Below, in pieces: positions 51,330-60,025 of a stretch of 64,000 nt of DNA. The translations under genes and the position numbers were made by a program. Under the pieces are notes generated by a model. The model was not told the origin of the DNA. It saw nothing but the letters and a program-made list of their open reading frames with translations, and did no database searches. Numbering within the stretch: the first letter of the stretch is position 1; the number at the start of each line of letters is the position of its first letter. The DNA is from Flavobacteriales bacterium UBA7666. Lineage in GTDB: Bacteria; Bacteroidota; Bacteroidia; Flavobacteriales_D; Crocinitomicaceae. The stretch lies in NCBI GenBank assembly GCA_002483265.1, contig DLHO01000025.1, positions 186,001-250,000 of the forward strand, in the 5' to 3' direction.

Positions 51330-53108
51330 ATGAAACAATTACTACTTCTCTTTTTAATCGCCTCATTCGGAAGTGTTTTCGCACAAAATGAAACCTACTA
51401 CCATCAGGTTTTTGATTCTGTTGCTGCAAGAGATGATCAAAAGAATGGAATCATTTTCTTTGAAGCAGAACTGAAAAAGTATCCGAAGAATGAATTGATC
51501 CTGCGTTCTTTGGGAGCTTTGAATTTGCAATTGTTAAAGTTTAAAGAAACAAAATTCTACTACGAAAAAGCACTTTTAGTAAATCCGGAATGTGCCAAAT
51601 GCTATTTCTATCTTGCGGAAGTACAGGCAAATGAAAACAACCTCGATGGAGCTTATAAAACCATTGAGAAAGGATTAGGTATCAATTCAAAAGAAGGTGT
51701 ACTCTATCTCTTGCGTGGAAAGTTGAAATTATCCCAGGGAGACGAAATTGGTGCATTGAATGATTTGTCAAGAGCAATATTGGTTGAGCCAGACGGAATT
51801 GCTTATTACATTGAACGGGCAGACTATTTTATTAGTAAGGAAAACTACTTTTCAGCCAAAAGAGATCTGTTGAAAGCACAGGAATTGGATCCGAAGAATT
51901 TAAAAGTCTATAATTACCTGGCATTGGTTTATTCTTATGACAATGATTTCCCAAGCGCATTAGGTGCAATCAACAAAGCACTTGAAATTGATCCGAAAAA
52001 TATTGAATCCTTGCTTTCGCGGGGAGAAGTCTATTTTGTGAAGGAGGATTATCTTTTCGCGATTGAAAATTATAAGTATGTAATTGAATTACAACCGTCA
52101 CATTACGATGCACATCACTATTTAGCGAATGCCTATTATAAGCTGGAAAAGATGGATGAGTTTTGTGTTTCGATTTCACGTTCGATTCAATTGATGGAGG
52201 AACAAAAAATCAACGACCCTGATTATTACACGTATGCAGTGAATATACGCAATGAGATTTGCGATTCTTCTTTATCAAGTTATTATTACCAAAGAGGTAT
52301 TGCTGAGTTCAATAGAGGGGATTTCCAAAAGTCGGTTTCATGGTATAATAGAGGGATTGAAAAATTCCCCAATGCGTATATGATCTACTCATTTAAGGCA
52401 AACGTTGAACTTTCCATGGGCGAAAACCGGAAAGCAATTGCCACGCACCGGGTAAGTTTGGATCACAGGGAACAGATTACCAAGGAAATTTCTCAGGACC
52501 CAAGATATATTGGGATATCACAAGATTCCTTGAAATTAATGGAGCAATCGTTTAAAACATCTGCCTATATTTCGCTTTCGTTTTGTTATTTCAATTTGGG
52601 GAATACTGATTCTGCTTTGATTTGCATTGATTCCGCAATTCGAAATACGCCTGAAATAGGAGATTTTGCTTACGGAGATGCTTTTCTGATGAAAGGGATT
52701 TTACTCTTAGATAAAAGCCTGTTTTCTGAAGCAGAAAAAGCGTTTAAGGAAATAGCTAAACGTTCTCCGGATTGGTCATTGTGTCAGGATTATATAGCAC
52801 TCTCCTTGATCTGCCAGGCTAATAAAAACAGTTCGCTTTCAAGAAATAAACTAGAGATGAAGAGTTTAAGGAATATCGCAGATATTCAATGGAGCTTACC
52901 GGATAAATTATTGAGAGCTACTGATTATGCAGACCAAGCCTTAAGTCATTTGCAAAAGGCATTGAAATTGAACAAGGATGATTCATTTGCATATTATTTG
53001 CGGGGTCATATTTACCGTCAAATGAGAATGAATTACTGTGACGACTTCTTAAGAGCAAATCAACTGGGATATCCGATCGAACTGGTCTATTTGAAAGAAT
53101 GCAGGTAG
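51330..53108 (+). CDS. large secreted TPR protein
   Basis: 592 residues. Signal peptide MKQLLLLFLIASFGSVFAQ, then about twelve TPR-like units (for example KCYFYLAEVQANENNLDGAYKTIE and VYNYLALVYSYDNDFPSALGAINKAL) with a break near residues 340-430 and further units to the end. No lipobox or sorting domain was seen. It is likely a periplasmic scaffold. It is the third gene of the dgkA unit and ends 3 bp from the convergent lipoprotein gene. Confidence 0.8.
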   Translation: MKQLLLLFLIASFGSVFAQNETYYHQVFDSVAARDDQKNGIIFFEAELKKYPKNELILRSLGALNLQLLKFKETKFYYEKALLVNPECAKCYFYLAEVQANENNLDGAYKTIEKGLGINSKEGVLYLLRGKLKLSQGDEIGALNDLSRAILVEPDGIAYYIERADYFISKENYFSAKRDLLKAQELDPKNLKVYNYLALVYSYDNDFPSALGAINKALEIDPKNIESLLSRGEVYFVKEDYLFAIENYKYVIELQPSHYDAHHYLANAYYKLEKMDEFCVSISRSIQLMEEQKINDPDYYTYAVNIRNEICDSSLSSYYYQRGIAEFNRGDFQKSVSWYNRGIEKFPNAYMIYSFKANVELSMGENRKAIATHRVSLDHREQITKEISQDPRYIGISQDSLKLMEQSFKTSAYISLSFCYFNLGNTDSALICIDSAIRNTPEIGDFAYGDAFLMKGILLLDKSLFSEAEKAFKEIAKRSPDWSLCQDYIALSLICQANKNSSLSRNKLEMKSLRNIADIQWSLPDKLLRATDYADQALSHLQKALKLNKDDSFAYYLRGHIYRQMRMNYCDDFLRANQLGYPIELVYLKECR

Positions 53109-53111
53109 CTT

Positions 53112-53606
53112 TTAATAATGAAGCGTCATGTCTCCATCCGTAATTTGCGGACAACTTCCATCACAATCATCATTGTAAAGGAGTATTTCAAAAGTACAGT
53201 GCATCACTTTCGCAACAGTATCATTGGAAAGAACAGTGAGTGATCCTTGCTCCCAACCGAACATCGTATTTGCGTCCTGGATGTGAAGCAATGCAAAGTA
53301 TTCTGATTCACCATCTTCCAATACATAAGTCCCGGGTTGAATAGATCTGCGTATAAATCCACCGTAAGTATTGTTGTCAACCTGATTATAAACGATTCGC
53401 GTTTCGAAACCAATTTCATCTTCATCCACTTGGGAAACCATGACATAATTGGCTGTATATGGAATTCCTTCTTTTTTCAGGGTAAAGCTGTTTGGAAAAG
53501 AAGTGCTTGGCGGCGGATTGGTGCTTTTGGTTGTCGATTCTTTCTTCTTGCAGGATACAGCGAATAAAAGAGAAAAAACGAATGATATCAGCAACACATT
53601 TTTCAT
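53112..53606 (-). CDS. hypothetical lipoprotein, paralogue of the gene at 48615
   Basis: About 164 residues from the ATG at 53606. Lipobox FAVSC (Cys19), then KKKESTTKSTNPPPS. The body contains SQVDEDEIGFETRIVYNQ, IRRSIQPGTYVLEDGE, GSLTVLSNDTVAKVMHCTF and a final CPQITDGDMTLHY. The GxLxxLSNDTVA and ITxG motifs match the lipoprotein at 48615, and the two cover the same length. Both are probably surface or periplasmic lipoproteins of unknown function. Confidence 0.65.
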   Translation of the reverse strand: MKNVLLISFVFSLLFAVSCKKKESTTKSTNPPPSTSFPNSFTLKKEGIPYTANYVMVSQVDEDEIGFETRIVYNQVDNNTYGGFIRRSIQPGTYVLEDGESEYFALLHIQDANTMFGWEQGSLTVLSNDTVAKVMHCTFEILLYNDDCDGSCPQITDGDMTLHY

Positions 53607-53701
53607 AACTATTTCGTTTGGTTGATGAAGCAATTTACAAAATTCGAATGTAATTGAGATCTTTTTAACTTTTCATTTTTCCGTTTCTCAATTAACTCTT
53701 G

Positions 53702-53709
53702 TATCTTTA
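53702..53709 (+). promoter_or_regulatory. possible -7 element of the thi operon
   Basis: TATCTTTA resembles TAnnTTTG and ends just before the 5' strand of the riboswitch P1 stem at 53713, so transcription would start right at the riboswitch. No clear TTTG -33 box was found. Confidence 0.4.
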
Positions 53710-53710
53710 C

Positions 53711-53793
53711 CACACTTTAGGGGTGTCGGCAGCTGCTGACTGAGAAATACCCTTTGAACCTGTTCGGTTAGTACCGGCGTAGGGAAAAGTGAA
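53711..53793 (+). promoter_or_regulatory. TPP riboswitch (THI element)
   Basis: The conserved THI-box core is clear: ctgagaaatacccttt, gaacctgttcggttagtacc and ggcgtagggaa. P1 is formed by cacttt (53713-53718) and aaagtg (53786-53791). The element sits in front of thiS-thiC. TPP binding is expected to lower expression of the thi genes. The expression platform seems short, since the nearest ATG follows P1 by 2 bp and the more likely thiS start is 51 bp further. No separate terminator hairpin is visible, so translational control is more likely. Confidence 0.95.
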
Positions 53794-53844
53794 ATGGATA
53801 CTTTCTTTGTAGTCATTCCTAAAGTACATAAATTACCCTGTGGA

Positions 53845-54048
53845 ATGACAATATCAGTAAATAATCAAGTAACAGAAGTAGCGGCTCAAGCGGCACTCTC
53901 ACATGTGATTTTTCAGCAGATCGGTGAAAATTCCAAAGGAATTGCTGTGGCCATTAACGGACAAGTGATTCCGAAAGATTCTTGGGAAGAAACAGCCGTC
54001 AGTGAGAATGACGATATTTTAATAATTAAAGCAACACAAGGCGGCTAA
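53845..54048 (+). CDS. thiS: sulfur carrier protein ThiS
   Basis: 67 residues from the ATG at 53845 (MTISVNNQVTEVAAQAALSH), the usual ThiS length. The protein ends in the obligatory Gly-Gly after DDILIIKATQ, which ThiF adenylates and which then carries the thiocarboxylate sulfur for thiazole synthesis. The ATG at 53794, which sits 2 bp after the riboswitch P1 stem with agggaa as a possible ribosome-binding site, is also possible; it would add 17 residues not typical of ThiS. The choice matters for how the riboswitch controls the first gene. Confidence 0.88.
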   Translation: MTISVNNQVTEVAAQAALSHVIFQQIGENSKGIAVAINGQVIPKDSWEETAVSENDDILIIKATQGG

Positions 54049-54093
54049 CTTTCCGCAGTTTCGGACTCAGGCAACTTTTACCAGATCTATTTA

Positions 54094-54145
54094 GGTGACT
54101 GAGCGTTGAAAATTGTGACCGAAGCGTCAGGAGAGTCGAAGGCAA
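54094..54145. repeat. split family B palindrome
   Basis: ggtgactgagcgttg, then gtgaccgaagcgtcaggag and agtcgaagg, a rearranged version of the tgagcgnagtcgaag element, in the thiS-thiC gap of 188 bp. Confidence 0.5.
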
Positions 54146-54236
54146 CAAGAACGAACATTAAATACACATTAATTCGATTACGTCGATTTCAGTCTTAAAG
54201 TATTGAAATCCTGTAGTCTTAAAATCCAATAAAAGA

Positions 54237-56084
54237 ATGAAAAAAGCAGATAAAACACCCGAAGCAGGAAGTATCACCACAGGTGCCATTTCTGGCTCAC
54301 AAAAAGTATACGTATCTGGTAAGATCCACGATATTAAAGTAGCAATGCGTGAAATTACGCTGACTCCAACAAAACATGCAAACGGAAGAATCGAAGAGAA
54401 TCCTCCTGTGACTGTTTATGATACGGGTGGAGCTTACACGGATAATAATATCGTGATCGATGTGAAAAAAGGATTGCCTCGTATTCGTCAGCAATGGATT
54501 TTAGATCGTGGAGATGTAGAAGAGTTGTCAGATGTGAGTTCCGACTATGGAAAAGAACGCAAAAACGACCAGAAATTGGATGAATTGCGTTTTGAACATA
54601 TTAGTAAACCTTTGCGTGCAAAAGCTGGAATGAATGTTTCTCAATTGTATTATGCAAAACAGGGAATCATTACTCCGGAAATGGAATACATTGCCATTCG
54701 TGAAAATCAACGATTCGATGAATTGAAGCATCAATTGAATGGGAATTATGAAGCAATGACTGCACAGCACGCAGGTGAAAGTTTTGGAGCGAATACCCCG
54801 AAAGGATTTATTACTCCTGAATTTGTTCGTGATGAAATCGCGGCAGGTCGTGCAATTATTCCAAATAATATCAATCACCCGGAATCAGAACCAATGATCA
54901 TCGGCCGTAATTTCTTGGTGAAGATCAATGCAAATATTGGAAATTCAGCTGTTACATCTTCCATCGAAGAAGAAGTAGAAAAAGCAGTTTGGTCTTGTCG
55001 CTGGGGAGCTGATACAATTATGGATCTTTCTACCGGTAAAAATATTCATGAAACACGCGAGTGGATTATTCGCAACTCTCCGGTTCCGATTGGAACTGTT
55101 CCTATTTACCAAGCTTTGGAAAAAGTAAATGGAGTAGCAGAAGATCTGACTTGGGAAATTTTCCGTGATACCTTGATCGAACAAGCAGAACAAGGAGTTT
55201 CGTACTTTACCATTCACGCGGGGGTTTTATTGCGCTATATTCCATTGACAGCAAAACGTGTAACGGGAATCGTTTCTCGTGGAGGATCCATTATGGCAAA
55301 ATGGTGTTTGTCTCACCACAAAGAGAATTTCCTGTATACACATTTCGAAGATATTTGTGAGATCATGAAAGCATATGATGTTGCATTTTCATTGGGAGAT
55401 GGACTTCGTCCGGGATCTTTGGCAGATGCAAATGATGCGGCACAATTCGGTGAATTGGAAACCTTGGGTGAATTGACAAAAGTTGCTTGGAAACACGATG
55501 TTCAGGTAATGATTGAAGGTCCGGGACACGTTCCGATGCACATGATCAAAGAAAATATGGACAAGCAGTTGAAAGAATGTCATGAAGCACCTTTCTATAC
55601 ACTTGGTCCATTGACAACTGATATCGCACCGGGTTATGACCACATTACTTCTGCAATCGGAGCAGCAATGATCGGTTGGTTCGGAACAGCTATGTTGTGT
55701 TACGTAACTCCAAAAGAACATTTAGGCTTACCAAATCGCAAGGATGTAAAAGACGGAGTAATCACTTATAAATTGGCTGCGCATGCTGCGGATTTGGCGA
55801 AAGGGCATCCGGGAGCTCAATACCGTGATAATGCTTTGAGCAAAGCGCGTTTCGAATTCCGTTGGGAAGATCAGTTCAACCTGTCTTTGGATCCGGATAC
55901 GGCACGTGAATTTCACGATGAAACACTTCCCGCTGAAGGGGCGAAGGTGGCTCACTTCTGTTCTATGTGCGGACCGAAATTTTGTTCCATGAAGATCACA
56001 CAAGATATTCGTGACGCAGCAGAATCAGGAATGTTTGAGAAATCAGAAGAATTCAAGACAAAAGGAGGTCAAATTTATTCCTAA
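54237..56084 (+). CDS. thiC: phosphomethylpyrimidine synthase ThiC
   Basis: 615 residues, as expected for the long bacterial form. The C-terminal radical-SAM cluster is CSMCGPKFCSM (Cys574, Cys577, Cys582, C-x2-C-x4-C), typical only of ThiC. Other family segments are MNVSQLYYAKQGIITPEMEY, GADTIMDLSTGKNIHETREW, GNSAVTSSIEEEVEKAVW and EGPGHVPMHMIKENMDKQL. It converts 5-aminoimidazole ribotide to HMP phosphate. The stop overlaps the start of the next gene by 1 bp. Confidence 0.97.
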   Translation: MKKADKTPEAGSITTGAISGSQKVYVSGKIHDIKVAMREITLTPTKHANGRIEENPPVTVYDTGGAYTDNNIVIDVKKGLPRIRQQWILDRGDVEELSDVSSDYGKERKNDQKLDELRFEHISKPLRAKAGMNVSQLYYAKQGIITPEMEYIAIRENQRFDELKHQLNGNYEAMTAQHAGESFGANTPKGFITPEFVRDEIAAGRAIIPNNINHPESEPMIIGRNFLVKINANIGNSAVTSSIEEEVEKAVWSCRWGADTIMDLSTGKNIHETREWIIRNSPVPIGTVPIYQALEKVNGVAEDLTWEIFRDTLIEQAEQGVSYFTIHAGVLLRYIPLTAKRVTGIVSRGGSIMAKWCLSHHKENFLYTHFEDICEIMKAYDVAFSLGDGLRPGSLADANDAAQFGELETLGELTKVAWKHDVQVMIEGPGHVPMHMIKENMDKQLKECHEAPFYTLGPLTTDIAPGYDHITSAIGAAMIGWFGTAMLCYVTPKEHLGLPNRKDVKDGVITYKLAAHAADLAKGHPGAQYRDNALSKARFEFRWEDQFNLSLDPDTAREFHDETLPAEGAKVAHFCSMCGPKFCSMKITQDIRDAAESGMFEKSEEFKTKGGQIYS

Positions 56085-56692
56085 TGTTGATCGTCATTTC
56101 AGATAGTGATTTCAGATCCGATGAAGCAAAAGTTGTAAATGAATTGTTTCAAGCCGGGTTAGATCTTTTTCATATTCGGAAATATGGAGCAAGTGAAGAA
56201 TCGCTGTTGAAATTGATCAATGAAATCTCTGCTGAATATCATTCCAGGTTGGTGATCCATCATAATCATGAATGGGGTAGAGCAATTGGCTTGAATCGGT
56301 TTCATTATTCCGAAATAGATCGAAAAGCTTGGAAAGAGTTGAATTGGATTGGATTAAGGAGTGAAGTGATTTATTCTACTTCTGTTCACAGTATAGAAGA
56401 ATACAATGAGTTGCCGGATCATTTTTCTTACGCTTTTTTGAGTCCTGTTTTTGATAGTATTTCGAAAGCAGACTATAAAGCAGGAACATTTGATTTTGCA
56501 AAACGCCGGAATAAAGAAACAAAACTGATTGGTTTAGGCGGAATCCAGCCAGATAATGTAAATCAGACGATCCAAATGGGATTTGACGGAGCTGCATTAT
56601 TGGGAACAATTTGGAATAATACAGATCCGATTAATGAATGGAATCTTTGTAGGGATGCGATGCATCGCGTCCCCAACAAATTAACATTTTAA
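56084..56692 (+). CDS. TenI/ThiE-like protein, probable thiazole tautomerase
   Basis: 202 residues of the ThiE/TenI TIM-barrel fold. LFHIRKYGAS, SPVFDSISKADYKAG and LIGLGGIQPDNVNQTIQMGFDGAALLG keep the phosphate-binding end, but the usual ThiE NDxxxLAxxxxADGVHLG segment is replaced by HHNHEWGRAIGLNRFHYSE. It is therefore more likely a TenI-type thiazole tautomerase or a degenerate ThiE; the full ThiE is the gene at 57448. The last codons (about residues 189-198) lie inside a dispersed palindrome. It overlaps the thiC stop, and thiD follows by 7 bp. Confidence 0.75.
   Translation: MLIVISDSDFRSDEAKVVNELFQAGLDLFHIRKYGASEESLLKLINEISAEYHSRLVIHHNHEWGRAIGLNRFHYSEIDRKAWKELNWIGLRSEVIYSTSVHSIEEYNELPDHFSYAFLSPVFDSISKADYKAGTFDFAKRRNKETKLIGLGGIQPDNVNQTIQMGFDGAALLGTIWNNTDPINEWNLCRDAMHRVPNKLTF
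56649..56677. repeat. palindromic element, family C copy 2, inside a coding region
   Basis: gtagggatgcgatgcatcgc followed by gtccccaac is nearly self-complementary (gatgcgatgcatcgc core). It lies in the last codons of the TenI-like gene and spells CRDAMHRVPN in frame. Related to 27943-27970. Confidence 0.75.
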
Positions 56693-56699
56693 ACAATAA

Positions 56700-57458
56700 A
56701 TGAAATACAAACACCCCATAGTTCTTAGCATTGCAGGTTTCGACCCAACGGGCGGAGCAGGTGTGCTTGCTGATGTGAAAACATGCGAGCAGCATCACTG
56801 TTTGGGTATGGGGGTACTGACTGCAAATACGAATCAAACGGAAACGAGTTTTCTTTCAGTGGATTGGTTTGATAAACAGACAATTATTACTCAGTTGCAG
56901 CCTATTTTGAATAACTACGAAATTTCGGCCGTTAAGATTGGAATTGTAGAAAATCTGGATACCTTGTTGGAGTTATTAACGTATGTCAAAGGATCGTTTC
57001 CATCTGTACCAATAGTTTGGGATCCGGTTTTGTCAGCATCATCCGGTTTTGAATTGCATGCCAGTTGGAACAAAGAATCGCTGAATCAGATTTTGGGAAT
57101 GATCCATTTAATTACTCCGAATGTCAATGAAGTGAGACGAATTACACAACTGGAAGACGAAATTGAAGGGGCATTTCAGCTGGCTCAATTGACTCATGTA
57201 CTTCTGAAAGGCGGACACAGCAGCTTGCGTTTAGGAGTGGATCTGTTATTTGAAGGCGGCATTCCCCGGGAAATACCTTCCAAATCAGATCCGGAGAAAA
57301 CTGCTTCAAAACATGGTTCCGGTTGTATTCTTTCTGCTGCAATAGCTTCCAATCTGGCTTTAGGGAAACCGTTGCTTGAAGCCTGTCAGGATGCAAAACA
57401 CTACATAGAAAAAAGACTTTCAAGTAACGAACATTTATTAGCTTACCATGTTGAGTAA
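56700..57458 (+). CDS. thiD: hydroxymethylpyrimidine/phosphomethylpyrimidine kinase ThiD
   Basis: 252 residues, ribokinase-like. SIAGFDPTGGAGVLADVKT, AVKIGIVENLDTLLEL, WDPVLSASSGFEL, LITPNVNEVRRI, VLLKGGHSS and the anion-hole motif KHGSGCILSAAIASNLALG with its Cys are in order. It phosphorylates HMP and then HMP-P. The end overlaps the thiE start by 11 bp. Confidence 0.92.
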   Translation: MKYKHPIVLSIAGFDPTGGAGVLADVKTCEQHHCLGMGVLTANTNQTETSFLSVDWFDKQTIITQLQPILNNYEISAVKIGIVENLDTLLELLTYVKGSFPSVPIVWDPVLSASSGFELHASWNKESLNQILGMIHLITPNVNEVRRITQLEDEIEGAFQLAQLTHVLLKGGHSSLRLGVDLLFEGGIPREIPSKSDPEKTASKHGSGCILSAAIASNLALGKPLLEACQDAKHYIEKRLSSNEHLLAYHVE

Positions 57459-58077
57459 AATCCAGTACATATCTCACGGAGATACTGTTGAAGAGCAGAA
57501 GAAAAATATATTGAATGCCTTGGAAGCAGGTTGTAAACTCATTCAGGTTCGTTTTAAGAACGGTTCAAAAGAAGCGATTTTGGATGTAGCTTCCCAAGCA
57601 AGGACTTGGTGCACCTATGCAAGCGCTCATTTGATTATCAATGATTCGATTGAAATAGCGAAAGCAGTGGACGCTGACGGAGTTCATCTGGGACTGACGG
57701 ATTCTTCAGTAGAGGAAGCTCGTAAAGTCTTAGGATCTACGAAAATAATTGGAGGAACAGCAAATACCCTGGAAGATGTAATCCGACGAATCAATGAAAA
57801 ATGTGATTACGTGGGACTTGGCCCATTGCGCTTTACATCAACGAAAGAAAAATTGAGTCCACTTTTGGGTTTTGAAGGATATCAACGAGTCATGAAAGAA
57901 TTGGAATTACTTGGCTTATCCATTCCGATTTATGCAATTGGCGGAATCGTTCAAAGTGATGTCCAACTGCTGAAAAGAACGGGTGTTTATGGAATCGCAG
58001 TTTCGGGAATGATTTCAAATGCTTCAGACAGAAGAACTTTAATAAGTGAAATTGATCAAACATTGAATTATGCTTAA
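57448..58077 (+). CDS. thiE: thiamine phosphate synthase ThiE
   Basis: 209 residues. The full ThiE motif set is visible: LIQVRFKNGS, LIINDSIEIAKAVDADGVHLG, IIGGTANTLED, GLGPLRFTSTKEK and YAIGGIVQSDV, with the Mg- and pyrophosphate-binding residues. It joins HMP-PP and thiazole phosphate to thiamine phosphate. It overlaps thiD by 11 bp and thiG by 8 bp, a sign of tight coupling. Confidence 0.93.
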   Translation: MLSKIQYISHGDTVEEQKKNILNALEAGCKLIQVRFKNGSKEAILDVASQARTWCTYASAHLIINDSIEIAKAVDADGVHLGLTDSSVEEARKVLGSTKIIGGTANTLEDVIRRINEKCDYVGLGPLRFTSTKEKLSPLLGFEGYQRVMKELELLGLSIPIYAIGGIVQSDVQLLKRTGVYGIAVSGMISNASDRRTLISEIDQTLNYA

Positions 58078-58834
58078 AATAGGAGATAAAGAATTGAAGT
58101 CACGCTTGTTTTTAGGAACAGGAAAATTCGGTTCTTCCAAACAAATGGAAGAAGCTGTTTTGGCTTCCGGCTCAGAACTGGTGACTGTGGCATTGAAGCG
58201 TGTGGATCTGGAAACAGAAACAGACGATTTGTTGTCACATTTGAAACACAAACACATTAACTTATTGCCCAATACTTCCGGAGCCAGAAATGCCAAAGAA
58301 GCTGTTTTTGCAGCACAATTAGCGCGTGAAGCAATGGAAACGAATTGGCTGAAACTGGAAATTCATCCGGATCCGAAATATTTACTTCCGGACCCGATAG
58401 AAACTCTAAAAGCGACAGAAGAATTGGCAAAATTGGGATTCATCATTCTTCCATACATTCATGCTGATCCGGTGTTGTGCAAGCGATTGGAAGATGTAGG
58501 AACTGCAGCAGTGATGCCTTTAGGAGCGCCAATCGGAACAAATAAAGGATTAAAAACCTTGGATTTTCTCGAGATTATCATCGAACAAAGCCGGGTTCCT
58601 GTAATCGTTGATGCAGGAATTGGTTCTCCTTCCCATGCTGCTCATGCCATGGAATTGGGTGCTGATGCTGTTTTGGTAAACACGGCAATTGCAGTTGCAA
58701 GGAACCCAGCAGAAATGGCTTTGGCTTTTAAAATGGCAGTAGAATCCGGAAGAATGGCTTATGAAGCAGGTTTAGGAGCAATTTCCAAATCCGCAAATGC
58801 TTCAAGCCCGTTGACAGGATTTTTGAATATGTGA
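58070..58834 (+). CDS. thiG: thiazole synthase ThiG
   Basis: 254 residues. LKIGDKELKSRLFLGTGKFG, the WLKLEIHPDPKYLLPDPIE segment with the Schiff-base Lys, YIHADPVLCKRLEDVGTAAV, PLGAPIGTNKGL and the VDAGIGSPSHAAHAMELGAD phosphate loop are typical. It forms the thiazole ring from DXP, dehydroglycine and ThiS thiocarboxylate, working with ThiH. It overlaps thiE by 8 bp. Confidence 0.96.
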   Translation: MLKIGDKELKSRLFLGTGKFGSSKQMEEAVLASGSELVTVALKRVDLETETDDLLSHLKHKHINLLPNTSGARNAKEAVFAAQLAREAMETNWLKLEIHPDPKYLLPDPIETLKATEELAKLGFIILPYIHADPVLCKRLEDVGTAAVMPLGAPIGTNKGLKTLDFLEIIIEQSRVPVIVDAGIGSPSHAAHAMELGADAVLVNTAIAVARNPAEMALAFKMAVESGRMAYEAGLGAISKSANASSPLTGFLNM

Positions 58835-58838
58835 TACA

Positions 58839-58864
58839 TAGGTACGCGATGCTTCGTGCACCCA
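58839..58864. repeat. palindromic element, family C copy 3
   Basis: taggtacgcgatgcttcgtg followed by caccca is an imperfect palindrome related to the 27943 and 56649 copies. It fills the short gap between thiG and thiH. Confidence 0.5.
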
Positions 58865-58897
58865 CATCCACATATTTCAAAAATAAAAAAAGAGAAT

Positions 58898-60025
58898 ATG
58901 ACATTTACAGAAATATTCAGTAACACCAATTGGGATGAAATAAAATCTTCCATCTATGCAAAAACAGCAGCAGATGTGGAACGTGCTTTGTCTTCAAAAA
59001 AACGCAGTTTAGAAGATTTCAAAGCGCTTATTTCTCCGGCTGCGGAACCTTATTTGGAGCAAATGGCTCAGGAAAGTCATGCACTAACCAAAAAACGTTT
59101 CGGGAAAACCATTCAGCTTTACACACCGATGTATTTGAGCAATGAATGCAACAATATTTGTACGTATTGCGGTTTCAGTTTCGATAATAAAATTCGCCGT
59201 AAAACATTGACGGATGAAGAGATTTTGAAAGAAGTAGCTTATCTGAAAGAACGTGGATTTAATCACATTTTATTAGTTACAGGTGAAGCAAATCGTACTG
59301 TTCATGTGCCCTATTTTAAACGGGTAATGGATTTAATCCGAAATGAGTTCGCGAATATTTCAATTGAAGTTCAGCCTTTAGAAGAGGAGGAATACGGAAT
59401 TTTACATGAAGCCGGAGTGTATTCTGTATTGGTTTATCAGGAAACATATCATCAGGATGTTTATAAAGCATATCATCCGAAAGGCAAGAAATCCAATTTT
59501 GAATACCGCTTAGATACACCGGATCGTTGCGGAAGAGCGGGCATTCATAAGATTGGTCTGGGAGTTTTACTCGGACTGGAAGATTGGCGAACCGATTCAT
59601 TTTTTTGTGCTTTGCATTTAGATTACCTTCAAAAAAGATACTGGCAGACCAAATACTCTATTTCATTTCCAAGAATGCGTCCGGCAGAAGGAATTATCGA
59701 ACCCAATGTCATTGTTGGAGATCGCGAATTGGTGCAATTGATTTGTGCTTATCGCTTGTTCAATGAAGATGTTGAATTATCCGTTTCTACGCGTGAATCG
59801 GAACATTTTAGAAATCATGTAATTCCTTTAGGTGTAACAACCATGAGTGCCGGTTCGAAAACAAATCCGGGAGGATACGTCGTTGAACCTGAATCTTTGG
59901 AACAGTTCGAAATTTCGGATGAACGTTCGGTGGAGGAAATCGCTCAATTAATTCAAAGTCAGGGCTACGAACCGGTTTGGAAAGATTGGGATCGCAGTTA
60001 TTCTAATTCGACATTGCATGTTTAG
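58898..60025 (+). CDS. thiH: 2-iminoacetate synthase ThiH
   Basis: About 375 residues from the ATG at 58898 (a GTG upstream, inside the repeat, gives a spurious extension). The radical-SAM cluster is NECNNICTYCGF (about Cys83, Cys87, Cys90). YTPMYLSNECNN, VTGEANRTVHVPYFKRVMDL, VYQETYHQDVYKAYHPKGKK and MSAGSKTNPGGYVV match ThiH. It cleaves tyrosine to dehydroglycine for ThiG and p-cresol. Its stop overlaps the thiF start by 8 bp. Confidence 0.95.
   Translation: MTFTEIFSNTNWDEIKSSIYAKTAADVERALSSKKRSLEDFKALISPAAEPYLEQMAQESHALTKKRFGKTIQLYTPMYLSNECNNICTYCGFSFDNKIRRKTLTDEEILKEVAYLKERGFNHILLVTGEANRTVHVPYFKRVMDLIRNEFANISIEVQPLEEEEYGILHEAGVYSVLVYQETYHQDVYKAYHPKGKKSNFEYRLDTPDRCGRAGIHKIGLGVLLGLEDWRTDSFFCALHLDYLQKRYWQTKYSISFPRMRPAEGIIEPNVIVGDRELVQLICAYRLFNEDVELSVSTRESEHFRNHVIPLGVTTMSAGSKTNPGGYVVEPESLEQFEISDERSVEEIAQLIQSQGYEPVWKDWDRSYSNSTLHV

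Noticed and set aside
58856..58897. GTG start for thiH
   Set aside because: It lies inside the family C palindrome; the ATG at 58898 gives the normal ThiH N-terminus.
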